Shown piece by piece: positions 1 through 11,159 of a DNA stretch of 64,000 bases. Position 1 is the first letter of the stretch, and each line of letters starts with the position of its first letter. A program made the position numbers and the translations under genes. Origin of the DNA: Tipula vernalis (Eukaryota > Arthropoda > Insecta > Diptera > Tipulidae); the NCBI GenBank assembly GCA_958295665.1, contig OY282558.1:66142789-66206788 (forward strand). Reading direction: 5' to 3'. The notes beneath the pieces are model-generated. The model saw only the letters and a program-made list of their open reading frames with translations. It was not told where the DNA came from and made no database searches.

Positions 1-1323
1 AGGGTCAACTCGGATAAACATAAGAGCGCCAGCCGTTCATTGTAATTTGCACAATCGGCCAGCTTCCAAATGGTTCCATATAAATTCATTATAATTTTAA
101 ATATTTTAGAGTCTATCTCCTAAGATCTTAGAGGGCCGGAAATGATTCTTTATGTTTTGAGTTGGCAATGATAAGGGTCAACTCTGATAAACATAAGAGC
201 ACCAGCCGTACATTGTAATTTGCACAATCGGCCAGCTTCCAAATGGTTCCATATAAATTCGAGTAGGCTTTGACTTTTTTGTCAGGCAGACGTTATTTTT
301 ATTTTATATTTTTACTTTATTGAAAAATAATTATTGGTATTGTGGTCTTAATTGTGCTTTATGGTGAGATCTCTGAACTGCGGCGACATGTGATGAATCG
401 GAAGCGACTCCAAGCAGTAACTTTCGGCATATATCGGAAAAAGTGTGGCGTTGGTTGACTTTGTAGGACAATTTAAAAAATGTACACTGGCGTATATAGA
501 AAGAAAAAATTTGAGTAAATTGCCACTGAATTTGTTTGGTACGGATGGCGGTTTGGCATGGCTGGAAAAATGCTTCTTCAGTGTTCAACGGCTTCAGTGT
601 TACCACTGGCTGGAGTTCTTTCCAGCTGCAGAATGTGAAGCTGCAGATTATATGCAGATTAGCTTATTTTTGATTTTACCCATGTTAAACCACCTCATCT
701 TACACAATTTGTTATGAATGAGTTCCTGCTCAAAATAGATTGTGTAAGTATGGGGTTGGTTCCTAAACAAAATTTATGTAAATAGACAAATAAATAAATA
801 AATAAAATTCATTATAATTTTAATTATTTTAGAGTCTATCTCCTAAGGTCTTAGAGGGCCGGAAATTATTGTAAATGTTTTGAGTTGGCAATGATAAGGG
901 TCAACTCTGATAAACATAAGAGCACCAGCCGTTCATTGTAATTTGCACAATCGGTCAGCTTCCAAATGGTTCCATATAAATTCATTATAATTTTAAATAT
1001 TTTAGAGTCTATCTCCTAAGGTCTTAGAGGGCCGGAAATGATTGTAAATGTTTTGAGTTGGCAATGATAAGGGTCAACTCTGATAAACATAAGAGCACCA
1101 GCCGTTTATTGTAATTTGCACAATCTGCCAGCTTCCAAATGGTTCCATATAAATTCATTATAATTTTAAATATTTTAGAGTCTATCTCCTAAGATCTTAG
1201 AGAGTTGCAAATGATTCTTTATGTTTTAAATTGGCAATGATAAGGGTCAACTCGAATAAACATAAGAGCACCAGCTGTTCATGTAATTTGCACAACCGGC
1301 CAGCTTCTAAATGGTTCCATATA
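1..1323 (-). repeat. 173-bp satellite, first (inverted) block
   Basis: Tandem copies of a unit of about 173 bp, in the opposite orientation to the block that follows. About four copies are visible, with the array split by an insert at 261-804. Landmarks in this orientation are ATGGTTCCATATAAATTC, TTTAGAGTCTATCTCC and GAGGGCCGGAAATGATT. Copies differ by scattered substitutions. The window starts inside the array, so the left limit is unknown. The short open frames in it are by-products of the repeat, not genes. Confidence 0.93.
261..810 (+). mobile_element. Retroposed insert with (AAAT)n tail inside the satellite
   Basis: About 544 bp of non-satellite sequence interrupts a satellite unit. The satellite reads up to AAATTC (255-260) and resumes after a second AAATTC (805-810), so the insert has a 6-bp target-site duplication. 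The insert ends in an AAATAAATAAATAAATAAA tail, the mark of target-primed insertion of an RNA copy. A 90-codon open frame (445-717) lies in the sense direction. I do not recognise its product, and an overlapping frame is open on the other strand, so coding is not proven. It may be a SINE, a 5'-truncated LINE or a processed pseudogene. Confidence 0.7.
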
Positions 1324-4300
1324 AGAGACTCTAAAATATTTAAAATTATAATGAATTTATATGGAACCATTTGGAAGCTGGCCGAATGTGCAAATTACAA
1401 TGAACGGCTGGTGCTCTTATGTTTATCAGAGTTGATCGATATCGTTGCTAACTCAAAACACAAAGAATCATTTCCGGCCCTCTAAGATCTTAGGAGATAG
1501 ACTATAAAATATTTAAAATTACAATGAATTTATATGGAACCATTTGGAAGCTGGCCCATTGTGCAAATTACAATGAACGGCTGGTGCTCTTATGTTTATC
1601 CGAGTTGACTCTTATCATTGCTAACTCAAAACATTAAGAATCATTTCCGGCCCTCTAAGATCTTAGGAGATAGACTCTAAAATATTTAAAATTATAATGA
1701 ATTTATATGAAACCATTTGGAAGCTGGCCGATTGTGCAAATTACAATGAACGGCTGGTGTTCTTATGTTTATCAGAGTTGACCCTTATTATTGCCAACTC
1801 AAAACATAAAAAATCATTTCCGGCCCTCTAAGATCTTAGGAGATAGACTCTAAAATATTTAAAATTATAATGAATTTATATGGAACCATTTGGAAGCTGA
1901 CCGATTGTGTAAATTACAATGAACGGCTGTTGTTCTTTAGTTTATCCGAGTTGACCCATATCATTGTAAACTCAAAACATAAAGAATCATTTCCGGCCCT
2001 CTAAGATCTTAGGAGATAGACTATAAAATATTTAAAATTATAATGAATTTATATGGAACCATTTGGAAGCTGGCCGATTGTGCAAATTACAATGAACGGC
2101 TGGTGCTCTTATGTTTATCAGAGTTGACCCTGATCATTGCCAAGTCAAAACATCAAGAATCATTTCCGGCCCTCTAAGATCTTAGGAGATAGACTCTAAA
2201 ATATTTAAAATTATAATGAATTTATATGGAACCATTTGGAAGCTGGCCGATTGTGCAAATTACAATGAACGGCTGGTGCTCTTATGTTTATCAGAGTTGA
2301 CCCTTATCATTGACAACTCAAAACATCAAGAATCATTTCCGGCCCTCTAAGATCTTAGGAGATTCTAAAATATTTAAAATTATAATGAATTTATATGGAA
2401 CCATTTGGAAGCTGGCCGATTGTGCAAATTACAATGAACGGCTGGTGCTCTTATGTTTTTCAGAGTTGACCCTTATCATTGCCAACTCAAAAAATTTATA
2501 ATCATTTCCGGCCCTCTAAGATCTTAGGAGATTCTAAAATATTTAAAATTATAATGAATTTATATGGAACCATTTGGAAGCTGGCCGATTGTGCAAATTA
2601 CAATGAACGGCTGGTGCTCTTATGTTTATCCGAGTTGACCCTTATCATTGCCAACTCAAAACATTTACAATCATTTCCGGCCCTCTAAAATCTTAGGAGA
2701 TAGACTATAAAATATTTAAAATTATAATGAATTTGTATGGAACCATTTGGAAGCTGGCCGATTGTGCAAATTACAATGAACGGCTGGTGCTCTTATGTTT
2801 ATCAGAGTTGACCCTTATCATTGCCAACTCAAAACATTTACAATCATTTCCGGCCCTCTAAGACCTTAGGAGATAGACTCTAAAATATTTAAAATTATAA
2901 TGAATTATATGGAACCATTTGGAAGCTGGCCGATTGTGCAAATTACAATGTACGGCTGGTGCTCTTATGTTTATCAGAGTTGACCCTTATCATTGCCAAC
3001 TCAAAACATAAAGAATCATTTCCGGCCCTCTAAGTTCTTAGGAGATAGACTATAAAATATTTAAAATTATAATGAATTTATATGGAACCATTTGGAAGCT
3101 GGCCGATTGTGCAAATTACAATGAACGGCTAGTGCTCTTATGTTTATCAGAGTTGATTCATATCATTGCCAATTAAAAACATAAAGAATCATTTCCGGCC
3201 CTCTAAGATCTTAGGAGATAGACTATAAAATATTTAAAATTATAATGAATTTATATGGAACCATTTGGAAGCTGGCCGATTGTGCAAATTACAATGAACG
3301 GCTGGTGCTCTTATGTTTATCAGAGTTGACCCTAATCATTGCCAAGTCAAAACATCAAGAATCATTTCCGGCCCTCTAAGATCTTAGGAGATAGGCTCTA
3401 AAATATTTAAAATTATAATGAATTTATATGGAACTATTTGGAAGCTGGCCGATTGTGCAAATTACAATGAACGGCTGGTGCTCTTATGTTTATCAGAGTT
3501 GACCCTTATCACTGACAACTCAAAACATCAAGAATCATTCCCGGCCCTCTAAGATCTTAGAAGATAGATTATAAAATATTTAAAATTATGATGAATTTAT
3601 ATGGAACCATTTGGAAGCTGGCCGATTGTGCAAATTACAATGAACGGCTGGTGCTCTTATCGTAATCAGAGTTGACCCTGATCATTGCCAACTCAAAACA
3701 TCAAGAATCATTTCCGCCCTCTAAGATCTTAGGAGATAGACTATAAAATATTTAAAATTATAATGAATTTATATGGAACCATTTGGAAGCTGGCCGATTG
3801 TGCAAATTACAATGAACGGCTGGGCTGGTGTTCTTATGTTTATCAGAGTTGACCCTTATCATTGCCAACTCAAAACATAACGAATCATTTCCGGGCCTCT
3901 AAGATCTTAGGAGATAGACTATAAAATATTTAAAATTATAATGAATTTATATGGAACCATTTGGAAGCTGGCCGATTGTGCAAATTACAATGAACGGCTG
4001 GCGCTCTTATGTTAATCAGAGTTGACCCTTATCATTGCCAACTCAAAACATCAAGAATCATTTCCGGCCCTCTAAGATCTTAGGAGATAGACTCCAAAAT
4101 ATTTAAAATTATAATGAATTTATATGGAACCATTTGGAAGCTGGCCGATTGTGCAAATTACAATGAACGGCTGGTGCTCTTATGTTTATCAGAGTTGACC
4201 CTTATCATTGACAACTCAAAACATCAAGAATCGTTTCCGGCCCTCTAAGATCATAGGAGATAGACTATAAAATATTTAAAATTATAATGAATTTATATGG

Positions 4301-5215
4301 AACCATTTGGAAGCTGGCCGATTGTGCAAATTACAATAAACGACTGGTGCTCTTATGTTTATCAGAGTTGACCCATATCATTGCCAACTCAAAACATTAA
4401 GAATCATTTCCGGCCCTCTAAGATCTTAGGAGATAGACTGAAAAATATTTAAAATTTTAATGAATTTATATGGAACCATTTGGAAGCTGACCGATTGTGT
4501 AAATTACAATGAACGGCTGGTGCTCTTATGTTTATTAAAGTTGACCCTGATCATTGCCAACTCAAAACATAAAGAATCATTTCCGGCCCTCTAAGTTCTT
4601 AGGAGATAGACTCTAAAATATTTAAAATTATAATGAATTTATATGGAACCATTTGGAAGCTGACCGATTGTGTAAATTACAATGAACGGCTGTTGTTCTT
4701 ATGTTTATCAGAGTTGACTCATATCATTGCCAACTCAAAACATAAAGATTCATTTCCGGCCCTCTAAGATCTTAGGAGATAGACTATAAAATATTTAACA
4801 TTATAATGAATTTATTTGGAACCATTTGGAAGTTGGCCGATTGTGTAAATTACAATGAACGGCTGGTGTTCTTATGTTTATCAGAGTTGACCCTTATCAT
4901 TGTAAACTCAAAACATAAAGAATCATTTCCGCCCTCTAAGATCTTAGGAGATAGACTCTAAAATATTTAAAATTATAATGAATTTATATGGAACCATTTG
5001 GAAGCTGACCGATTGTGTAAATTACAATGAACGGCTGGTGTTCTTATGTTTATCAGAGTTGACCCATATCATTGTAAACTCAAAACATAAAGAATCATTT
5101 CCGGCCCTCTAAGATCTTAGGAGATAGACTATAAAATATTTAAAATTATAATGAATTTATATGGAACCATTTGGAAGCTGGCCGATTGTGCAAATTACAA
5201 TGTACGGCTGGTGCT
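1324..5215 (+). repeat. 173-bp satellite, main block
   Basis: About 22 tandem copies. The distance between successive TATATGGAACC landmarks is 173 bp several times in a row (from about 1531 to 2223), and one step is 169 bp because of a 4-bp deletion. Copies are mostly over 90% alike by eye. One copy near 3822 has a short internal duplication of GGCTG. The block is inverted relative to bases 1-1323 and joins it head to head at about 1323. The last unit breaks off near 5215 after GTACGGCTGGTGCT. Open frames of 60-85 codons inside it repeat the same peptide and are artefacts. Confidence 0.95.
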
Positions 5216-5474
5216 GGGATACCTATTAGTGTTATTTCTTACTGTTGTCTAGTTAGAATATAAAGAATCATTATAAACAAAAATATAATATAATTAAACT
5301 TCTCACTATATGAGAAAAAACTGGGATGGGATGAAAAAAAAAATTAAATTTCATACTATTTTTTTCCTTTGATTTCATATACGTATAGACAAAAACTGGG
5401 ATGGGATGGGATAGTATTACCTGATGAACATTTTAGTTTTTTCTGGGATGAAAAACTGGGATAACTTCACATGC
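5216..5474. other. Intronic sequence with ACTGGGATGGGATG mini-repeats
   Basis: AT-rich DNA after the satellite. The phrase ACTGGGATGGGATG and shortened forms (CTGGGATGAAAAACTGGG) recur four or five times between about 5318 and 5462, separated by T-rich spacers. I see no gene. Confidence 0.5.
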
Positions 5475-5714
5475 TTATCGACACGTGATAAATTGGTTTC
5501 TGAGAACGAATAATTCGAGATATCGATCATCTAATTCGGAAGTTTTACGTGTTCTTGATTGATTGGTTTCTGTCAGATTAGCTACATACTGTTTACTACG
5601 TGCTTCTTGCAGTAATATCACTATTCTCGTTGCCTCTGCCTCACTAACATTAGCAAGAGAACTCATTTTAAAAACTTTTATACACAACCAAACTTTGATA
5701 AATTTCTTGCTCAA
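5475..5714 (-). pseudogene. Tc1/IS630-type transposase fragment (N-terminal HTH region)
   Basis: A 79-codon frame contains LSEAEATRI-like text followed by LLQEARSKQYVANL, then RTRKTSELDDRYLELF and LRNQFIT. The order matches the N-terminal helix-turn-helix region of Tc1-like transposases, where a first HTH is followed by the RRTRKTS-x-R-D-D-R linker and LRNR-x-x-T. The part between the two HTH blocks looks deleted, and no DDE catalytic core follows downstream on this strand. It is a relic, assigned from family knowledge alone. Confidence 0.55.
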
Positions 5715-5751
5715 CTGATAATTTAAAATAATTTAAATTGTACTGAGTACT

Positions 5752-5945
5752 GATTCTCTAAAAAATAAGATAAGGGGTAAACGTGTAAACTCGTAAAAAG
5801 CAAAGCTTTCTTTTATCAGCTTTCGATTAATTTTTCGATTTTATTTGAAGTAGTAATCAAATCGAAAAATTGCCAATTCATTAAATTAGGCTTCGCTTTT
5901 TGCAAGTTTACACGTTTACCCTTTATCTTATTTTTTAGAGAATTA
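5752..5945. mobile_element. Fold-back MITE-like element of about 190 bp
   Basis: Two near-perfect inverted arms of about 55 bp (5752-5807 and 5887-5945) face each other across about 80 bp. The left arm begins ATTCTCTAAAAAATAAGATA and includes GGGTAAACGTGTAAACT. The right arm is its reverse complement with few mismatches. There is no coding sequence. I could not define a clear target-site duplication, so the superfamily is open. The Tc1 fragment just to the left may or may not be related. Confidence 0.7.
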
Positions 5946-6479
5946 GGGTGCTGGATTGTGCATCTGATTTAAAAGTCACCAATACAATCAAAATGTTGCC
6001 GTTTTGTTTACTGTTACATAGAAACAATTGAAATACAAGTGTTTGCTTTGATTATCAAATTCAAAGAAATATGTGACCGACAAGAAAATGGTAAAAATTA
6101 ATTGATGCGATACTTAATTGCGCCAGTGTATATCAAAACTTTGCAAAAAATCTCTAATTTAGGAAAACCTCATTTTTAAATCCTAAAATGTTAATGTTTA
6201 TTTTCGAAATTATTCCTCGGCATTTAAGTCGGAATTCTGCCAAATAAAATTTGAAACCTATTAATCTATAAAACAAATCCTGACTTGTATTCGAAATGTT
6301 GTTTCAAAATTCAATTTTAAAAAGTTTTTGAAATCTATGTTATTTACAGATTATTTAGTCTTGTTTCAATCGAAAATTTAAGTGTTTATTTTATTCTTAA
6401 AATTTAAAATTTATATGTTGGCTATTCAGAAATATTTTCGAAAAATCATATTCAAGATTGGTGGTTTGGCTTCTATTAT
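5946..6479. other. AT-rich intronic sequence, no feature seen
   Basis: About 530 bp of AT-rich DNA with TTTAAAATTT-like words and no open frame or repeat structure that I can support. Confidence 0.5.
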
Positions 6480-6495
6480 GGGGGGGGGGGGGGGG
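6480..6495 (+). repeat. G16 homopolymer
   Basis: An uninterrupted run of 16 G residues in an otherwise AT-rich setting. It is followed by a GC-richer segment of about 150 bp (6496-6650) of unknown origin, unlike its surroundings, which may be part of another retroelement. Confidence 0.7.
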
Positions 6496-7095
6496 TACCA
6501 AAGTTGAGTAGATTAATCGACCAGCTTCGTAACCTTCCAGTAGGGTGCGCCTCACGTGAGCTGCTGCCTCATCGTGGCAACCACTGGTAACTAAGGCCAT
6601 TTGGCACAGGCTAAAGTACGGCGCTAAAGGAGAAAACCTTGACCAAAAACCCTAATCTAAGGTGGAACAGCATATTTTTTTTTTTTTTTTTTTTTTGGGG
6701 AAGGGGAAAATGTGGAAAATCTTCAACAAGACGAAGCTTTGATGGTGGCAAACATCTCAGCAACAGTGATGGATTTATACCATCTAAAAACCTCCCATCC
6801 GTTTATCCATCCTCCATGCGGAACTATCGTTAGACATTACTTCGCATGGAGGTGACTCCACAGCGTCTCAACCATAGATTGAAATTGCCACCGCTATCTA
6901 ATCACGATTTGTTGTTCGTTGTTCTGCTCTTGCACGCTCTAGGCGTCTCAGCTCCTTCAGTACCACCGCCGAAGTGTGGCTTACAGCATTCCATGTTTCT
7001 TCAGAAACAAACATTAGTTCGGATATGTTTTCAGGTGTTGGGCACTGCCCAAGGATATCCGACAGTTCACTCCGGGTTGTCTCAAACCGCGAACA

Positions 7096-8807
7096 TTAAA
7101 AAAAAACGTGTTCCACATACTCTTGTGATCCTTTGCAGGCCGGACACTCCGGAGTGTCGGTATGCTTAAATCTGTAAAGGTATGCCCCAAAACAACCATG
7201 CCCACTTAACAACTGCGTCAGGTAGTAGTTATGTTCGCCATGCCGCCTAGTTATCCACTTTGCGATGGATGGTATGAGACAAGAAGTCCACCGACCCTTT
7301 TCCGATCTATCCCACCGCCTTTGCCATTCTGTCAGAGCTGTAATGCGTTCTGATGCTTTGCTCCCTGGTTGTTCACGATGTAGGTACCATTTCTTCCTCT
7401 CCTTTGCAAGTAGATCAATTGGGATCATCCCCGCAATAACAAGTGTCGCGTCATCGGATACTGTGCGGAAACCACATATTACCCTTAAGGCACCAAGGCG
7501 GTACATCGATACTAACTTTTGTCTATATGTCCCAAAGTCCATCGCATCACTCCAAACAGGTGATCCATAGAGGATGATGGAGGTTACAACATTTGCCAGC
7601 AGCATCCTACGACACTGTCTTAACCCGCCAGTGTTGGGCATAATGCGGGAGAGGGCTGCAGCTACTTTGGCAGCTTTTCTGCTCACTATCGTTAGATGCT
7701 TCTTAAAGTTTAAGCGCGCATCAATTTCGACACTCAGATATCGTAATGAAGGCTACGAGGGTATTAAGATTCCGCCAACATCAATATTTACAATTTCTCT
7801 TACCTTCCTACTGGTAATTAAGACTGCTTCGGTTTTATGGTCAGCTAGTTGGAGTCCGAATGATATCAACCACCTTTTGATAATTATAATGGTCAACCTG
7901 CATATCTCCATTATTTTCTCTATAGTCTTTGCTACCACGACAACAGCAACGTCGTCCGCGTAACCCACAATTTCTGCCTCATCAGGTACGCTGAGCTTCA
8001 GAACGCCATCGTACATAATGTTCCAAAGTAAGGGATCCTTGAGGTACTTCACCCGTAACGTTGTATTCCATGACACCGTCATCTGTATCATATATCAGCA
8101 CTCTATTGCGGAAATAGTCTGTAATGATCCTCCTTATGTACACTGGTACTTGCAACACATGTAGAGCATTCAGAATATGTCTCCATTTGGCCGAGTTGTA
8201 TGCATTCTTTTGACGTCCAGGGTGACCACGGCACAATATTTTTAGAGCCACCCTTCCATCTTCTGCCGTCTGTAGCTTCCTTGGCGATTTCAACGACGTT
8301 TCGAACGGCGTCGGTTGTCGATCGAGCCTTTCGAAAACCCTGCTGCCGCTCGGCGAGATCTCCGGCCCTTTCCACAGCTTTCTCTAGTGTGTCACCAGCA
8401 TTGAGTAGCACAACATCTATTGAAGAAAATGCTTCGAGTTGTGCCACCCCTCTTCTATTTGTATTTGTACTTCCCCATTCAGTTGCCCAAGCGTTGAAGT
8501 CACCAGCAATGATAACAGCGTTTCGCAGTTGTGCATCAGCAGTCAAGTGGTCCAGGAAATACTCAAACTCTTCAATTGTGATACTAGGTGGTGCATAACA
8601 ACTGTAGATATGCAAACCGTCAACTTTCACTCGCACAAATCCTGCGTCAGGGTTATTAGCCCTCTCCTGTATGGTCCGTCTGCCACAGGGCCATATGGCG
8701 GCTTTGCCGGTTGGATCGGTTGCCGAATTACACCCATCCATATTTTTGTACTGTTCGCACAAGATGGCGACATCAACTCTGGCTTCATGCACTGTTTGGA
8801 CTAGCAC
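7096..8807 (-). pseudogene. R1-clade LINE ORF2 (endonuclease + reverse transcriptase), broken
   Basis: Reading from 8807 downward, an apurinic-like endonuclease part contains CEQYKNMDG, AAIWPCGRR, YAPPSITIEEF and AGDFNAWATEWGS. After LLNAGDT (about 8400) the frame jumps into reverse-transcriptase text (LEKAVERAG, ERQQGFRKARSTTDAV), so the end of the endonuclease and the start of the RT are missing. The RT continues through VTLDVKNAYNSAKW-like text in another frame, EVPQGS, the catalytic GYADDVAVVV (about 7950), a thumb (RKAAKVAAALSRIMPNTGG) and a C-terminal Cys/His motif (CPACKGSQEYVEHVF). At least three frameshifts occur, near 8240, 8050 and 7740. It cannot encode an active enzyme. Confidence 0.82.
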
Positions 8808-8819
8808 GTCCTGTGCAAC

Positions 8820-10540
8820 CTCACAATAGCCGGCGTGCTTTTTTCAATGCCTCCTTGTATACCATGCACCGATCACTCCCTGCTATATGGTTATGGTTCG
8901 TCCTGTTCTTGCAAAGAATACATCTTGCTTCTTCCTTGTATTCTTTAAATGCATGACCATTTCCACCGCATTTGTAGCAGAGGCCAGCGCGATCCTCGTC
9001 ACATGTATAAGATTTGGCTATATGTCCGTACTGTCAGCCCTTGAAGCACTTTAAGGGCAATTTTTTTCGCGGATTCGGCAGATCACCTACCGAACACGTA
9101 CCTTGCCTTCAGCAGTCATCGTTTTGGCTATCGAACTTGGTATAGCCATCACTGACGTTTAAGTACCTCTATTTTTATACAGCTCTCAATGACTTGATAC
9201 AGTCTATCGCTAAGTCTTTCGCCACCGCAAACTTAGTTATAATCGCCTTATGTACGTCTGCCTTTGATAAGGCCTCGTCAATGTCCTTAGCTTCGAGCAT
9301 AACCTCATCAACCTGCGTTAGCGTTTGGATTTTTGCATCTCTGCACCAAGAGAATTTTCTAATGCAGATTGGAGTCCAAGTTCCTTTGGGTGTATATCTT
9401 CCCCCAACTCAAGTAGGAGATCGCCCTTTGCTGTCCTACGTATGCGAGTCACCTTATCAGAGAGGTCGTTCAAATTTGAATCCCCTTTAATTTTCTTGAG
9501 CATCTCAGCATATGTGAGGGATCCATTCTTCGTTATTTTGATGGCATCAGGACGTGGACACGGAATCCTCCTGGATCCTCCGTGGACGCGGAATTTTCCT
9601 TTGTTTCTTGCTCACTACCCGCCAATCGGGGCCCGCTTCATTGTTAGGCTCACTAAGTTCGACTGGGTTTTCATTCGAACCTTTAGCTTCTAGAACTGGG
9701 GTTCCGCCAGTTTTCTGTTTCTGTTTTTTTTGGGCGTGTTCAATAGGTGAATTTTGTTCATTCGACCTTTTCCTTTTGCTTTTGGATGTCATTTCCGCTT
9801 CCCTATCCAGCGGAACGATATCCTTTCCTTTGTTTCTCGGGTTTGAGATGGTTGGCGTGGTCTGGGTCTCACAGCATATTGTTATCTGCTTAGCCAAATT
9901 TGCAATTGTCTGCGTTGTCTGGTTCTCGTCATTCAGTTGTTCAACCTCGAGTGAGTGTTCAGCATACAGATTCCTGATTGACGTGTCAAGCTTCTTTATT
10001 TCATGGTGTACATTACTCCTTGATTTGATGTATTCCCAGAGAAGGTCAATTTTCTTTCCAAGCCGATTAAAAGCATCAGACTCGTTAATATCCGATAGTG
10101 AATCAGATATTTTGTGGTCTTCAGACTCTTCGAATGCTATCGAAATCCTATTCTCGTGCTACTACTTCTTTGGAATGGGTTGGTTATTCCCCTTAACTCC
10201 TTAGAGTTTTTCCCGGTTGTCACTTTTACTTCATTCGATGCCGCATCGGTTTCCAGCTTCTTATTCGGTGATCTTATGACATTGCCACTCTTCATTGTCA
10301 CTCTTCAAACGGGTTTATCGTATTCGGTGTGGTCTTATCCGGCGCCTCCTGCTCTTGAATTCTGCAGGCAGGGCTTGTAGAAGTATCTGTCCCACCAGCC
10401 AAGGGCCCCACTGCTAGAACATTGCGGTCGTTCGATCTCGACGGCAGGGAGCCCGCTTGCTCGTTCCCTAAAACCGCCGGTACTGGGGATCCGACCCCTG
10501 TACTCTAACTTCTCCTCCCTGCAAACCTTCCATGGTTGGT
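8820..10540 (-). pseudogene. R1-clade LINE ORF1 (gag-like, zinc knuckles), broken
   Basis: Upstream of the endonuclease on the same strand. Near 8870-9000 the translation gives CYKCGGNGHAFKEY and CILCKNRTNHNHIAG, two Cys/His knuckles typical of the C-terminus of R1-clade ORF1, where they bind nucleic acid. The second knuckle runs on into DRCMVYKEALKKAR. Further upstream, 9318-9503 has EMLKKIKGDSNLNDLSDKV and TAKGDLLLEL, the conserved block before the knuckles. 9547-9897 is a Lys/Gln-rich variable region. Frames change several times and stops interrupt it. The start codon is not certain; an ATG read at about 10532 is soon followed by a stop. Confidence 0.7.
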
Positions 10541-10726
10541 TTATTATGCGGGGTTCCTTCCTCTATCTGTTTTGGTCCACTGGCGGTATTTTATTTTCAC
10601 CTACCCGCCGGCGAACCGGTGAGGGCACTCCCCTATTCGCCACCTGGGGACGCGCCCGATGGCAGAGCCAGCAACTCCACACGGAAAGGTGGGACAGGAT
10701 ATACCGATGGATGAATGGCTGATAGG

Positions 10727-11150
10727 TTAATCAGTCCAAAGTATGCGGACTCTGGATACCAGCCACCCTCCAATTTTATTTAGCCTTCCTGTAGTAAATT
10801 TGGGTGGCCTACAGGCGATTTGCAATTCCCAGCAACTCGTAAGAATAAAATCAAACGAAAAACGGGGCAGGGGTAGGAATATACGGGAGCGGGACAGCCC
10901 TCTTGAAGTCCATGGGCTCCAATGCAACCATCTTTCTAGCGGAACTACATGCTGTAGTAAACATCTAGGAGGGAGAGCAATAAGCTTAGAGATAGTATGT
11001 ATCACGTACCGGCTGTCAGTATTATCAGGTTCATTAAGAACCTGGATATTGACTGGACGGATAATTAAGCAGGGTAACCATAAATCTTTTATGTCGCAGT
11101 GCGAGGTGGCTGATCGCCCACACGGCCCTCCTATAATAATAATAATAATA
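10727..11150 (+). pseudogene. Decayed LINE 3' fragment with RNase H text and (ATA)n tail
   Basis: On the + strand, translation around 10900-10960 gives SNATIFLAELHAVV, which resembles the start of the RNase H domain found at the end of I/LOA-clade ORF2 (x-x-T-I-F-x-A-E-x-x-A-I). What follows is full of stops. The segment ends at about 11130-11150 in a repeated ATA/TAA tail, as some I-group LINEs do. Longer open frames here (10743-11222 and the opposite strand) do not correspond to this protein. The identification is tentative. Confidence 0.35.
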
Positions 11151-11159
11151 ATCGAACCC

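Larger units (their letters stand above)
6668..10720 (-). mobile_element. R1-clade non-LTR retrotransposon, internally deleted
   Basis: A LINE on the - strand. Its 3' end is marked by an A-tail, seen here as a T run near 6668-6696. Upstream, in element order, are a reverse transcriptase, an endonuclease joined to it by a deletion, an ORF1 with zinc knuckles and a GC-richer 5' region reaching about 10720. The domain order, the AGDFNAWATEWGS endonuclease motif and the CCHC-type C-terminus are typical of the R1 clade. Base composition is far less AT-rich than the host intron. Many frameshifts make it inactive. The exact 5' end is uncertain. Confidence 0.8.

Noticed and set aside
1231..2688. Open frames of 60-85 codons in the 173-bp satellite
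   Set aside because: They repeat the same peptide (MNLYGTIWKLA...) once per satellite unit and occur by periodicity.
1..5215. Regular repeats considered as a CRISPR array
   Set aside because: Units are contiguous 173-bp satellite copies without unique spacers, in a eukaryotic genome.
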